A stretch of DNA of 64,000 nt from Candidimonas nitroreducens (GCF_002209565.1 NZ_NJIH01000019.1:18193-82192), one strand, 5' to 3'. Positions 7,656 through 16,664 are shown, counted from the first letter of the stretch. The notes: generated by a model not told the origin, from the letters alone. Translations and numbers: made by a program.

Positions 7656-8564
7656 ATGACCTCTTTTCAACGTATCGGCTTCGTAGGACTAGGCGTGATG
7701 GGCGAGCCCATCTGCCGCAATCTGGCCCGTAAATCGGGGCTGCCCGTCACGGCATTCGACCTAGACCCCCACCCCCTCGAACGCCTCGGCCAGTACGGGG
7801 TACAGTCCGCCGCGGACATCGCCGCAGCCGCGACGGATGCAGATGTCGTGTTCCTGTCGCTGCCTTCGGGCGCCGTGGTCGAGCAGATCTGCCGCGGCCC
7901 CGGCGGCCTGCTGGCCGCGGGGCGGCAAGGCCTGGTCATTGTCGACCTGAGCACCTCGTCGGTGGACGTCACCCGCGCGCTGGCGGCCGACTTTGCGCGC
8001 CAGAGCATCGCGTTCGTAGACGCGCCCGTCGCCCGCACCCGAGCCGCGGCGGAGGCCGGCACGCTGTCCGTCATGGTGGGCGCCGACGCAAGCGACTTCG
8101 AGCGCGTGCGTCCGCTGATCGCCACCTTCGCGAACGAAATCACCCTTTGCGGGCCCGTGGGCTGCGGGCAGGTGGTAAAGATCCTGAACAACATGATCCT
8201 GTTCGAAACGGTGGTCGCCATCGCCGAGGCAAAGGCCATCGCCGAGCGCGCCGGCGTCGATCCCGCGCTATTGTTCGATACCCTCGCCAAGGGTTCCGCG
8301 GACAGCTTCGCGCTGCGCAACCACGGCATGAAAGCGGTGCTGCCCGGCGTCTTCCCGGAACGGGCGTTCTCGGTCGAGTACGCAAGGAAAGACCTGGGCT
8401 ACGCGCTGCGCCTGGCCGGCGAGACCGGCGTCGATGCGCGCGGCGCGCGCACGGTGGACGGCTGGTTCGAAGAAGCCATCAAAGCGGGCGACGGCGCCAA
8501 ATACCACCCCGTCATCAGCGCCCGGATCGGGGCATCGAAGCCCGACCCCGACCGCCAATCCTAG
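7656..8564 (+). CDS. 3-Hydroxyisobutyrate dehydrogenase-family NAD(P) oxidoreductase
   Basis: The 302-aa product has an N-terminal Rossmann motif GFVGLGVMG (residues 8-16), the substrate-binding DAPVARTRAAAEAGTL segment (122-137) and catalytic Lys175 in GCGQVVKILNN. The family includes 3-hydroxyisobutyrate, tartronate-semialdehyde and 2-(hydroxymethyl)glutarate dehydrogenases. The reading frame stays open upstream into the ALDH gene. ATG at 7656 is chosen because the Rossmann motif begins only seven residues later. The enzyme would interconvert a primary alcohol and the semialdehyde handled by the preceding ALDH. Confidence 0.9.
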   Translation: MTSFQRIGFVGLGVMGEPICRNLARKSGLPVTAFDLDPHPLERLGQYGVQSAADIAAAATDADVVFLSLPSGAVVEQICRGPGGLLAAGRQGLVIVDLSTSSVDVTRALAADFARQSIAFVDAPVARTRAAAEAGTLSVMVGADASDFERVRPLIATFANEITLCGPVGCGQVVKILNNMILFETVVAIAEAKAIAERAGVDPALLFDTLAKGSADSFALRNHGMKAVLPGVFPERAFSVEYARKDLGYALRLAGETGVDARGARTVDGWFEEAIKAGDGAKYHPVISARIGASKPDPDRQS

Positions 8565-8837
8565 CCCGCGGGAAGCGCGCAGCCGGCGGCATCGCAAAGG
8601 TTTACGACAGCCGCCGGTACCGGGCGCGGGCATTGCGCTTCCGGTCGATGCGCGTCTCGCCTGCCGCCACGGAACACGCTCCTGCCGCGGCGGCTTCCCC
8701 CCGAAACAGGACTTCCGCTCCGGCAGGCGGCCCGGCAGGCGACTTGCTGTGTGCCGGCTGGATCACTACACTACTTTGCTTAGTATCTGCATGAACCCAG
8801 AGCCCGGCACGGGGCTCGACCGGAGGCTTCCCCACCC

Positions 8838-9707
8838 ATGAGCAAGACCAGCAAGCAAACCCTGCGCGACAGGGTCAACCAGCGCAACGGCCTGATAGTG
8901 CCCGGCGCGTTCAACGCCCTGAGCGCCAAGGTCGTGGCCGACCAAGGCTTCGAAGCGGTCTACCTGACCGGCGCCGGCCTGACCAATATGTACTACGGCA
9001 TACCCGACCTGGCCTTCATCGGCCTGCGCGACGTGGCCGAGCATACGGCGCGCATCCGCGATGCAGTGGACATCCCGCTGATCGTCGACGGCGATACCGG
9101 CTTCGGCAACGCGGTCAACGTCTACCACACCGTCAAGGCGCTGGAGCGCGCCGGCGCCGACGCCATCCAGATCGAAGACCAGACCTTTCCCAAGCGCTGC
9201 GGCCACTTCTCGGGCAAGGAAGTAGCGCCGCTGCCCGAAATGCTGGGCAAGATCCGCGCCGCCGCCGATGCCCGCGTCGACGAGAACTTCCTCATCATCG
9301 CGCGCACCGACTCGCGCGCCGTATTGGGCTTCGAGGCCGCCATCGACCGCGCCCGGCAATTCGCCGAGGCAGGCGCCGACATCCTGTTCGTCGAAGCCAC
9401 CGAAAGCCTGGAAGAAGTGCGCCAGGTGCCCAAGCTGCTGAAGCAGCCGCAGCTCATCAACATCGTCGTGGGCGGCAAGACCCCGGCGCTACCGGCCGAA
9501 GAACTGGGCGGGCTGGGCTACGGCCTGGTGCTGTATGCCAACGCCGCGCTGCAAAGCGCGGTAACCGGCATGCAGCGCGCGCTCGGCATACTCAAGCGCG
9601 ACGGCAAGCTGGACGAAGACCCTGAACTGGTCGCCCCGTTCCGCGAGCGCCAGCGCCTGGTCAGCAAGGCCCTGTACGACGAGCTGGAAAAGCGCTACGC
9701 CTCGTAA
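8838..9707 (+). CDS. Isocitrate lyase/PEP mutase-family C-C lyase
   Basis: This 289-aa protein is a single-domain member of the isocitrate lyase/PEP mutase superfamily. It shows the metal-binding DGDTGFG (84-90), QIEDQ and the active-site loop KRCGH (119-123), the signature of true lyases such as 2,3-dimethylmalate lyase and methylisocitrate lyase. Length fits these rather than isocitrate lyase proper. It follows the dehydrogenase gene after a 273-bp gap in which I see no gene, so it may have its own promoter. Cleavage of a branched malate or citrate product would complete the pathway of the PrpD/ALDH/HIBDH cluster (inference). Confidence 0.88.
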   Translation: MSKTSKQTLRDRVNQRNGLIVPGAFNALSAKVVADQGFEAVYLTGAGLTNMYYGIPDLAFIGLRDVAEHTARIRDAVDIPLIVDGDTGFGNAVNVYHTVKALERAGADAIQIEDQTFPKRCGHFSGKEVAPLPEMLGKIRAAADARVDENFLIIARTDSRAVLGFEAAIDRARQFAEAGADILFVEATESLEEVRQVPKLLKQPQLINIVVGGKTPALPAEELGGLGYGLVLYANAALQSAVTGMQRALGILKRDGKLDEDPELVAPFRERQRLVSKALYDELEKRYAS

Positions 9708-9777
9708 AGCCGCTGCGGCGCGGCCGCCAGGCCGGGTTCGCGGCGCACTTCGCGGCCCGCGAGCCGCATCGATACGC

Positions 9778-9805
9778 CCGGCACCACGCGTCCCGCGGGT
9801 GCCGG
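9778..9805. terminator. Possible hairpin terminator between convergent genes
   Basis: CCGGCACC (9778-9785) pairs with GGTGCCGG (9798-9805) over a 12-nt loop in the 108-bp convergent gap between the lyase and AraC genes. It lacks a U-run, so function is uncertain. Confidence 0.3.
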
Positions 9806-9815
9806 ATGCCCGCGC

Positions 9816-10625
9816 TTACGCCGCGGCACCGAAGTAATCGCCCGGGGTGCGGCCGAACTGGCCGCGAAAGGCCGCAATGAAGGCCGACACACTTTCGTAG
9901 CCGCAATCCAGCGATACGTCGGTGACGCGCTGGCCGCGCTCCAGTGCGGGCAGCGCCGCCAGCAGCCGCAGCCGCTGGCGCCAAAGACGGAAGCTCAGCC
10001 CGGTCTGGCGCATGAACATGCGGCTCAGGGTCTTGCCCGACACCCCCAGCTCGCCGGCCCAGTGCGCAAGATCGGCCGGGCGCCCCGGATGCGCCTGCAT
10101 GGCCAGGCAGATCCGGCGCAGCCCGGCATCTGCGGGCAGCGGCAGCACCAGCGCGGCCTGCGGCGCCGCCGCCAGCTGATCCAGCAGCACCGCGGCCAGG
10201 CGCCCGCCGGCACCGTCCTCGCGGTACTCGGCCGGCAGCAGGCCGAAGGCGCGGATCAATTCGCGCAGCAAGGGCCCCACTTCCAGCACGCAACAGGCGC
10301 CGCGCACCGCCTCTTGGGCCACGCCCGCAGGCTCAATGTACAGGCTGCGGATCTCGGTGCCGGGCGCGCAGCGCGTCTTGTGCGGCGTGCCGGCCGCGAT
10401 CCAGACCGCCTGCCGGGGCGTGGCGTAGAACAGCCCGGTGGGGGTCTGTACCTCGATGACGCCCTGCGTCGCGTAGGAAAGCTGGATCCACAGGTGGCGG
10501 TGGCGATGCGCGATGACGCGATTGGCCAGGCTTTCCATATGGCCGTACACCGGGCGCGGCAGGGCTCCTGGCGACTCGGATTCCCCTTGCCGGGGCGGGC
10601 CGGTGTCCGTTGAGCGATATTTCAT
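9816..10625 (-). CDS. AraC-family regulator with N-terminal cupin domain
   Basis: The 269-aa protein has a small cupin-like sensor domain (about residues 35-110, HRHRHLWIQLSYATQGVIEV) and a C-terminal AraC/XylS double helix-turn-helix (about 165-265). The second recognition segment is DVSLDCGYESVSAFIAAFRGQFGRTP. It is divergent from the BASS-type transporter gene at 10708 with an 82-bp spacer, so it most likely controls that transporter. The effector is unknown. Confidence 0.9.
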   Translation of the reverse strand: MKYRSTDTGPPRQGESESPGALPRPVYGHMESLANRVIAHRHRHLWIQLSYATQGVIEVQTPTGLFYATPRQAVWIAAGTPHKTRCAPGTEIRSLYIEPAGVAQEAVRGACCVLEVGPLLRELIRAFGLLPAEYREDGAGGRLAAVLLDQLAAAPQAALVLPLPADAGLRRICLAMQAHPGRPADLAHWAGELGVSGKTLSRMFMRQTGLSFRLWRQRLRLLAALPALERGQRVTDVSLDCGYESVSAFIAAFRGQFGRTPGDYFGAAA

Positions 10626-10707
10626 ATCCGATTGTAGTTAGCCGGAATTTCAAGAACACGTTAATGTATCGGCAGATTCCTTGCAACTCCCGATCCGGAT
10701 CCTTTTC

Positions 10708-11697
10708 ATGCACCGCCTGCGCGTTCTGTTGGACAATTTCACACTCATGCTGGTCGCCGTGGTCATCGCCGCCACCGTGCTGCCGGCCCACGGCATGGGC
10801 GCCACGTTCTTCAGCTGGCTCACCACATTTGCGATCACCCTGCTGTTCTTCATGCACGGCGCCAAGCTGTCGCGCCAGGCCATTATCGCCGGCGCCACGC
10901 ACTGGCGCCTGCACCTGCTGGTATTCACCTTCACTTTCATCCTGTTCCCCGTGCTGGGCTGGGCGCTGCGGCCGGTGCTGCAGCCCGTGCTGGGCGCCTC
11001 GCTGTATGCCGGCATGATCTACCTGTGCGCGCTGCCCGGCACCGTGCAGTCGGCGATCGCCTTCACCTCGATCGCGCGCGGCAACGTGCCGGCGGCCGTG
11101 TGCAGCGCCTCGGCCTCCAGCATCATCGGCATCGTGGTGACCCCGCTGCTGGTCAGCCTGGCCATGCCCACCGGCTCGGGCTCGGTGTCGATCATGCACG
11201 CCATTGTCCACATCAGCGAAGAGCTGCTGCTGCCGTTCATCGTGGGCCACCTGATGCGCCCCTGGATAGGCACGTGGATGGATCGCAACCGCAAGTGGCT
11301 CAAGACCGTGGATCAAAGCTCGATACTGCTGGTGGTCTATACCGCCTTCAGCGCCTCGGTGATAGGCGGCCTGTGGCAGCAGGTTCCGGTGCTGGATCTG
11401 CTGACGCTGATCGTGGCCTGCGCCGTGCTGCTCGCCATCGTGCTCGCCATTACCACCTCCTTGTCGCGCGTGCTGGGCTTCAACAAAGAAGACGAAATCA
11501 CCATCGTGTTCTGCGGCTCCAAGAAAAGCCTGGCGACCGGCGTGCCCATGGCGCAGGTGCTGTTCTCGGCCAGCGCGGTGGGCCCGATGCTGCTGCCGCT
11601 GATGATCTTCCATCAGGTTCAGCTGATGGTATGCGCGGTGCTGGCCCAAAAATATCGGGCGCGCGGCGAAGAGCCGGCGCCCATGGCAGCGCACTAA
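10708..11697 (+). CDS. BASS/SBF-like (bile acid:sodium symporter) family membrane transporter
   Basis: The 329-aa product is strongly hydrophobic with about nine or ten membrane segments and no signal peptide. Segments MIYLCALPGTVQSAIAFTSIARGN and GSKKSLATGVPMAQVLF match the conserved crossover helices of the SBF-like branch of the bile acid:sodium symporter superfamily. ATG at 10708 is preferred over TTG at 10681. Substrates in this branch are poorly known, organic anions being typical. It is paired with the divergent AraC regulator and is the only complete secondary carrier besides the TauE protein in the window. Confidence 0.87.
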   Translation: MHRLRVLLDNFTLMLVAVVIAATVLPAHGMGATFFSWLTTFAITLLFFMHGAKLSRQAIIAGATHWRLHLLVFTFTFILFPVLGWALRPVLQPVLGASLYAGMIYLCALPGTVQSAIAFTSIARGNVPAAVCSASASSIIGIVVTPLLVSLAMPTGSGSVSIMHAIVHISEELLLPFIVGHLMRPWIGTWMDRNRKWLKTVDQSSILLVVYTAFSASVIGGLWQQVPVLDLLTLIVACAVLLAIVLAITTSLSRVLGFNKEDEITIVFCGSKKSLATGVPMAQVLFSASAVGPMLLPLMIFHQVQLMVCAVLAQKYRARGEEPAPMAAH

Positions 11698-11725
11698 GGC
11701 CTGTCGACCCCAAGGCTCTCTCAGG

Positions 11726-11828
11726 CGCGCCGCAAAGAGCGGCGCGGCACTAGAGCGGATCTGGCGCAAATATTGACAAGGTTTTTTCAGAGCCAGCTGA
11801 TACGGCGCTTGTAAAGCACGTAAGCGCC
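11726..11828. terminator. Two hairpins in the convergent gap between BASS and TauE genes
   Basis: CGCGCCGC (11726-11733) pairs with GCGGCGCG (11739-11746) over a 5-nt loop. GGCGCTT (11804-11810) pairs with AAGCGCC (11822-11828) over an 11-nt loop. Neither has an adjacent U-run on its transcript; a T6 tract at 11782-11787 is isolated. They may block read-through between the convergent genes. Confidence 0.35.
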
Positions 11829-11852
11829 CAGGGCCTGTTCACCCAAAATGCG

Positions 11853-12602
11853 CTAGCCGTAGGCCCGCCAGAAGAACGCCAGGGTGATGCCGCAGGACAA
11901 CAGCAGGGTAGCCGTGCGCACGGCCCGGGCCGAGGCGCGGCGCCCGGCCAGCGCGCCGCCGTAGCCTCCGGCCAGGCCCGCCAGCAACATTACCAGCGTC
12001 TGCGGCCAGCGCACCACACCCGCGGCAACGAAGGCCAATACGGCCACGGCGTTGGCGGCGCTGACCAGCAGCGTGCGCGGCGCATTCAGGCTTTTCAGGT
12101 CGCGGTCGTCCAGCAGCCCCCATATCGCCATCATCATGATGCCGACCGCGCCGCCGAAATACCCGCCATAGATCCCGAGCCCGAACTGCACCAGCAGGGC
12201 CGCTGCCGGGTGGATGCGCCAGCGGCGCCGCAAGGCCTCGCCGGCCCTGCGGCCCAGCGCCAGGGTCAGTGTGGCCACCAGCAGCAGCCAAGGCAGCACC
12301 GCGTCGAACACACGAGTGGGCGTCCACAGCAACAGGGCCGCGCCGGCGGCGCCGCCGGCCAGCGTCGCCAGCATGAGTGCCCGCAGCGGCAGGGGCCCGA
12401 CAGGCCCCAGGCCGGCGCGGTAGGCCCAGGCGCTGGCCGCGCCGCCCGGGAACAAAGCCACGGTGCTTGAAGCATTCGCCTGTACCGATGGCACACCCGC
12501 GGCGATCAAAGCAGGCAGGCTGACGAAGGAGCCACCGCCCGCCAGCGCGTTCATCGCCCCGGCGAGCAGGCCCGCACCAACAAGAATCAGGAAGTCATTC
12601 AT
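11853..12602 (-). CDS. TauE/SafE-family sulfite/organosulfonate exporter
   Basis: This 249-aa membrane protein has about seven or eight hydrophobic helices. The N-terminal signature AGAMNALAGGGSFVSLPAL and the internal GIYGGYFGGAVGIMMMA repeat are typical of the TauE/SafE (DUF81) family, which exports sulfite, sulfonates or small organic acids. ATG at 12602 starts directly at the first helix; ATG at 12635 would add 11 hydrophilic residues. It is divergent from a LysR gene across a 23-bp dyad, a common TauE/LysR pairing. Confidence 0.87.
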   Translation of the reverse strand: MNDFLILVGAGLLAGAMNALAGGGSFVSLPALIAAGVPSVQANASSTVALFPGGAASAWAYRAGLGPVGPLPLRALMLATLAGGAAGAALLLWTPTRVFDAVLPWLLLVATLTLALGRRAGEALRRRWRIHPAAALLVQFGLGIYGGYFGGAVGIMMMAIWGLLDDRDLKSLNAPRTLLVSAANAVAVLAFVAAGVVRWPQTLVMLLAGLAGGYGGALAGRRASARAVRTATLLLSCGITLAFFWRAYG

Positions 12603-12644
12603 GCAGACATCGTAAGGAAGGCGGGCACAATCCACAATCTGGAA

Positions 12645-12667
12645 TTTCCGGTGCTAGAATTCGGAAA
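12645..12667. promoter_or_regulatory. LysR-type operator between TauE and LysR genes
   Basis: TTTCCG (12645-12650) and CGGAAA (12662-12667) form a perfect 6-bp dyad with an 11-bp spacer, the T-N11-A geometry of LysR recognition sites. It lies 20 bp upstream of the preferred LysR start and 43 bp upstream of the TauE start. Confidence 0.6.
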
Positions 12668-12687
12668 AACCGATGCCATGGGCCGAA

Positions 12688-13602
12688 ATGCGATTCGATC
12701 TGACCGACCTGCGCCTGTTCTTGGCGGTGCTGGAACATGGCAGCCTGACTCGCGGGGCCGCGGCGGCGAACTTGGCGCCGGCCTCGGCCAGCGAGAGGGT
12801 CGCCGGCATGGAATCCGCACTGGGTGCCGCACTGCTGCGACGCCACCGCCGGGGGGTGGAGCCGACTGCGGCGGGCGAAGCACTGGCACGCCATGCCCGC
12901 CTGATCCTCGGGCAAATGGAACAAATGCGCGGTGAATTGCGCGGCTATGCGCGCGGTCTCAAGGGCAGTGTCCGGCTGCTTGCAAATACCGCCGCCATGG
13001 CGCAAACCCTGCCACCGCGCCTCTGCCGGTTCCTGATTCGGCATCCCGACCTTTCCATCGACCTGGAAGAAAAGACCAGCGCCGATATCGTGCTGGATCT
13101 GGCGCAGGGCAAGGCCGAACTGGGCGCGATCGCCGACATCGCGGACTTCTCGGCGCTGCAGACCCGGGTTCTCGCCCACGATCACCTGCTCATCGCAACG
13201 GCGCCGGGGCACCGCCTTGCCGGCCTGGCCAGCGTGAAATTCGACGCTATCGCCGGCGAGGCATTCGTGGGTGCGGCCGACGCGGCGCTGCAGGCCCATC
13301 TCGATCTGCGCGCCGCGCGCCTGGGGCGCCGGCTGCATTACCGGATACGGCTGAAGGAAATGCAGGATGTGGCCCGCTTGGTGCACGCGGGCGTAGGCAT
13401 CGCCGTCGTTTCCAGCGCGGCCATGACACGGATGTCGAGCCATGCGGACGTGGCCTTCCTGCCGCTGGACGAGTCCTGGGCGCACAGGACGCTGCACCTG
13501 TGCGCGCGCGACTTCGGCGCACTGAGCGTACCCGCTGCCTTGCTGGCGCAAGGCCTGCGCGAGGCCGACGCGGCGAACGCGGCTGATACGGGCGCGAGTT
13601 GA
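12688..13602 (+). CDS. LysR-family transcriptional regulator
   Basis: The 304-aa protein begins with the LysR winged helix (residues 1-62, MRFDLTDLRLFLAVLEHGS) and continues with a substrate-binding domain. ATG at 12688 is preferred over 12673 because it gives the usual LysR N terminus and clears the operator at 12645-12667. It is divergent from and probably regulates the TauE-type exporter, and itself. The effector is unknown. It converges with the GntR gene. Confidence 0.9.
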   Translation: MRFDLTDLRLFLAVLEHGSLTRGAAAANLAPASASERVAGMESALGAALLRRHRRGVEPTAAGEALARHARLILGQMEQMRGELRGYARGLKGSVRLLANTAAMAQTLPPRLCRFLIRHPDLSIDLEEKTSADIVLDLAQGKAELGAIADIADFSALQTRVLAHDHLLIATAPGHRLAGLASVKFDAIAGEAFVGAADAALQAHLDLRAARLGRRLHYRIRLKEMQDVARLVHAGVGIAVVSSAAMTRMSSHADVAFLPLDESWAHRTLHLCARDFGALSVPAALLAQGLREADAANAADTGAS

Positions 13603-13636
13603 CCGCCCCCGAATCGAGCGGCCTGGGGCAGGCGGA

Positions 13637-14398
13637 CTACTTCAGGCGTATGTCCAGGCGCACCACGTCGCCGCGGTAGATGCCATTGCCGACGAACACG
13701 ATGGTGCCGTTCTCGTCCACCGCGCTGCGATATACGTGGGCGACCGGCGCGTTCAGGGGCAGTTGCAAGAGCTCGGCGATTTCGGGATCGGCCGAGCCCA
13801 GGGTCAGGGTCTGGTGCGCCTCGGCGATTTCCAGGCCCGGCAGGTCGCGCAGGATGCGCATCGAGGTCTTGGTCTCGAATGCCTTGGCGGGAATGCGCTT
13901 GCAGACATTTTCGTCGATATAGACCTCGCCCAGGTAATAGGGCTTGCCGTCGCGCCAATGCCGGCGGCGCCAGTAGCGGTAGCCCGGGGCCGGCTTGCCC
14001 AGGCTCGGATCCAGCGTCGAAGGCACGCGCCGATCCCTGGCCGCCAGGATCTCGATGGAGATGCCTTCCGGCGCGATCAGCTGCCCTTCCCAGTTGGTCG
14101 CCACTTCGCACCAGAACTGTTCCTGCGGCTTGGCCGTGACAAACGTGCCCTTGGCGCGATAGCGCGCAATCAGCTGCTCGGCCTCGAGCAGATTCAGCGC
14201 CTGGCGCACGGTCGCCCGGGCCACGCTGCATTCTTGCGCAAGCTCGTCGACGGTGGGGATCTGGCTGCCGACCGGCCAGGCGCCCGACTCGACCCGGCGC
14301 CGGAAGAGGCTGGCCAGCTGTACGTAGCGGGCAGCGGCGCTACGGCTGAAGTCAATGGCAATACTGGATTGGTTCTGCTTGTTCGACATATTTTGCAT
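13637..14398 (-). CDS. GntR-family regulator, HutC/UTRA subfamily
   Basis: The 253-aa protein has a GntR winged helix-turn-helix (about 22-90, ARYVQLASLFRRRVESG, EECSVARATVRQALN-type segment) and a C-terminal UTRA ligand domain (about 105-250). ATG at 14389 is an alternative start. It is the last gene of the minus-strand set CaiB - enoyl-CoA hydratase - GntR (102-bp gap before it). The AGGTC-containing dyad at 16615-16640, in the divergent promoter of the same module, is the best candidate operator, implying feedback control of the Bug - MaoC and CaiB - ECH transcripts. Confidence 0.9.
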   Translation of the reverse strand: MQNMSNKQNQSSIAIDFSRSAAARYVQLASLFRRRVESGAWPVGSQIPTVDELAQECSVARATVRQALNLLEAEQLIARYRAKGTFVTAKPQEQFWCEVATNWEGQLIAPEGISIEILAARDRRVPSTLDPSLGKPAPGYRYWRRRHWRDGKPYYLGEVYIDENVCKRIPAKAFETKTSMRILRDLPGLEIAEAHQTLTLGSADPEIAELLQLPLNAPVAHVYRSAVDENGTIVFVGNGIYRGDVVRLDIRLK

Positions 14399-14500
14399 TT
14401 CGATCCGGGAAATTCATCGACCCTGCAGCCCACGGCGCCGGTGCCGCCCCCTACAGCCTTGTATGTCTTCGGATTATATCCAGGGGCCGGCGCCGCCGCG

Positions 14501-15265
14501 TCAGCGGCCCTTGAACACCGGAGCGCGCTTTTCCACCACGGCCCGCGTCGCCTCGCGCGCGTCTTCGGTGTTCATGAGCCGCGTGCTGTATTGCTGTTCC
14601 AGCTCGTAGCCCTCTTCCACCGGCATGTCTTCCACGCGATTGAGCGCTTCTTTCATGTGCGTCAGCCCGATGCGGCTCTTCGCGGCGATGACCTGGGCAA
14701 TGTCCATGGCGGTGGGCATCAGCAGGCGCGGCGCCACGACCCGCTCGACATAACCGACGCGATAGGCTTCCCAGGCGCTGATCTGCTCGCCGGTGAAAGC
14801 CATGAGCCGCAGCATGCCCTGCGGCATGATGCGGGCGTTGTGGGCGCCGCCGCCGCAACGGCCGACATTGATCTCGGGCATGGAAAAAGTGGCCTTCTCG
14901 GATGCGACGCGTATGTCGCTGACCGCGGCCAGCACACTGCCCGCGCCCAGCGCCGGGCCATTGACCGCGGCGATCACCGGCACCGCGCAGTGGCGTATGG
15001 CCTTGAAGGTAGCCCGCACGACGCGCGCGCGCGCGGGATCTTCTTCGGGAGTCGCGGCCAGGAATTCCTTGAGCTCCAGGCCCGCGCAGAATGCCCGGCT
15101 GCCCTTGGCGGTAAAGACCACGACATTGACATCGTCCATGCCGCTTATGGCTTCGAACATATCGGTAATGGCCTGATAGCGCGCCAGCGTCAGGGCATTG
15201 ACGGGCGGCGCGTCGAGGGTGACGACGGCGATCCGGTCGCTTTTATCCAGCAGAATTTCACTCAT
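14501..15265 (-). CDS. Enoyl-CoA hydratase/isomerase (crotonase) family protein
   Basis: The 254-aa protein is a crotonase-fold enzyme. The oxyanion-hole segments AFCAGLEL (58-65) and NGPALGAGS (102-110) are intact and Glu131 in MPEINVG sits where hydratases have their first catalytic Glu. The second catalytic Glu of classical hydratases is not evident, so isomerase, lyase or thioester hydrolase activity is possible. It lies 17 bp behind the CaiB gene, so it likely acts on the CoA ester that enzyme makes. The divergent MaoC gene could provide the hydration step. Confidence 0.88.
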   Translation of the reverse strand: MSEILLDKSDRIAVVTLDAPPVNALTLARYQAITDMFEAISGMDDVNVVVFTAKGSRAFCAGLELKEFLAATPEEDPARARVVRATFKAIRHCAVPVIAAVNGPALGAGSVLAAVSDIRVASEKATFSMPEINVGRCGGGAHNARIMPQGMLRLMAFTGEQISAWEAYRVGYVERVVAPRLLMPTAMDIAQVIAAKSRIGLTHMKEALNRVEDMPVEEGYELEQQYSTRLMNTEDAREATRAVVEKRAPVFKGR

Positions 15266-15282
15266 TGCTCAGTCCTTTGTCG

Positions 15283-16512
15283 TCAGATGACACCGCCCGC
15301 CCTGAGGGCGTCGATGCGTTCCCGGGTGTAGCCCAGGCCTTCCAATACGGCTTCGGATTGCTGCCCCAGCAAGGGTGGCGGCGCCCCATAGACTATCGGG
15401 TTGTTGCGGAACTTGATCGGGCATCCCACCTGCGGAACCTCGCCTCCGAGCGGATGGGGCAGGTTCATCAGCATGCCGCGATGCAATAGCTGCGGCTCTT
15501 TGAACACCTCGGCGATATTGTTGATGGGGCCGCAGGGCACGCCCGCCTTGTCCAGTTCGGCCACCAGCTCGTCGCGCCGGCGGGCCCGGAACTCGCCGCG
15601 CAGCTCGGCGGTCAGCGCCTCGACGTTGCGCGCCCGATTGACGTTCAGGGCGTAGCGCTCGTCGGTGGCCAGCTCGGGGCGGCCCAGCACCTTGCACAGC
15701 TTGCCGAACTGGCCGTCGTTGCCCACCGCCAGGATCACGTCGCCGTCGGCGCAGGCATAGACATCCTGCGGCTGTATGTTCGGGTGCGCATTGCCGCGCC
15801 GCTTGGGCGTGTTGCCCGAGACCAGGTAATTCATGGCCTGGTTCGACAGCATGGCCGCCTGCACGTCCAGCATGCCGATGTCGATATATTCGCCTTCGCC
15901 GCTGTGGTCGCGGCGAGCCACGGCGGCAAGCAGTGCCACCGTGGTGTACATGCCCGTCATCAGGTCGACGATGGGCACGCCCACCTTCTGGGGCCCGCCG
16001 CCCGGCTTGTCGTCGCGCTCGCCGGTGATGCTCATGAGCCCGCCCATGGCCTGGATCAGGAAATCGTAGGCGGCCTGATCCTTGCGCGGGCCGGTCTGCC
16101 CGAAGCCGGTCACCGAGCAATAGATCAGGCGCGGATTGATCTTCTTCAGGCTTTCATAGTCCAGCCCATAGCGGGCCAGCGCGCCCACCTTGAAATTCTC
16201 CAGCACGATGTCGCAATCGGCGGCGAGCTCGCGCACGATCTGCTGGCCCTCGGGTTTGTCCAGCGCGACGGTGATCGACTGCTTGCCGCGGTTGACGGAA
16301 AGGTAATAGCCGGCTTCCGTGGTGTTGGCGCCGTCGGAGCCCTTCAGGAAAGGCGGCCCCCAGGCGCGCGTATCGTCGCCCGCGCCGGGGCGTTCGACCT
16401 TGATCACCTCGGCTCCCATGTCGGCAAGCAGTTGCGTGCACCAGGGCGCAGCCATGATGCGGCCCAGGTCGAGAATGCGCAGATGCGACAAAGGCCCTTT
16501 TCTTTCACTCAT
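15283..16512 (-). CDS. CaiB/BaiF class III CoA transferase A
   Basis: The 409-aa protein has the family start (LRILDLGRIMAAPWCTQLLADMGAEVIKVE), the NRGKQSI segment and the putative catalytic Asp183 in GVPIVDLMTGMYT. Class III enzymes move CoA between carboxylates through an aspartyl-CoA thioester. It is the promoter-proximal gene of the CaiB - ECH - GntR set and divergent from Bug - MaoC, so it probably activates the acid bound by that receptor. Donor and acceptor are unknown. Confidence 0.93.
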   Translation of the reverse strand: MSERKGPLSHLRILDLGRIMAAPWCTQLLADMGAEVIKVERPGAGDDTRAWGPPFLKGSDGANTTEAGYYLSVNRGKQSITVALDKPEGQQIVRELAADCDIVLENFKVGALARYGLDYESLKKINPRLIYCSVTGFGQTGPRKDQAAYDFLIQAMGGLMSITGERDDKPGGGPQKVGVPIVDLMTGMYTTVALLAAVARRDHSGEGEYIDIGMLDVQAAMLSNQAMNYLVSGNTPKRRGNAHPNIQPQDVYACADGDVILAVGNDGQFGKLCKVLGRPELATDERYALNVNRARNVEALTAELRGEFRARRRDELVAELDKAGVPCGPINNIAEVFKEPQLLHRGMLMNLPHPLGGEVPQVGCPIKFRNNPIVYGAPPPLLGQQSEAVLEGLGYTRERIDALRAGGVI

Positions 16513-16614
16513 TCATTTCTCCGCGTAGCGATCCATAGTACCGGCCGGCCCCAAAAACCGCCCGATGCACGGCACGGCTCGCCCATTCTTTCATGAGCCG
16601 CCAGTATAGCCCAT

Positions 16615-16664
16615 ATAGGTCAATAACACGACCTATTGACATAAAAAGCGGGCTGACCTAGCAT
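16615..16664 (+). promoter_or_regulatory. Promoter with GntR-type operator for the Bug - MaoC operon
   Basis: TTGACA (16636-16641), 17-bp spacer, TAGCAT (16659-16664) forms a good sigma-70 promoter for the gene at 16757. Overlapping its -35 are two nested dyads: ATAGGTC (16615-16621) with GACCTAT (16630-16636), and GTCAATA (16619-16625) with TATTGAC (16634-16640), each with an 8-bp spacer. Position and symmetry fit repression by the GntR protein encoded at 13637, also affecting the divergent CaiB transcript. Confidence 0.65.
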
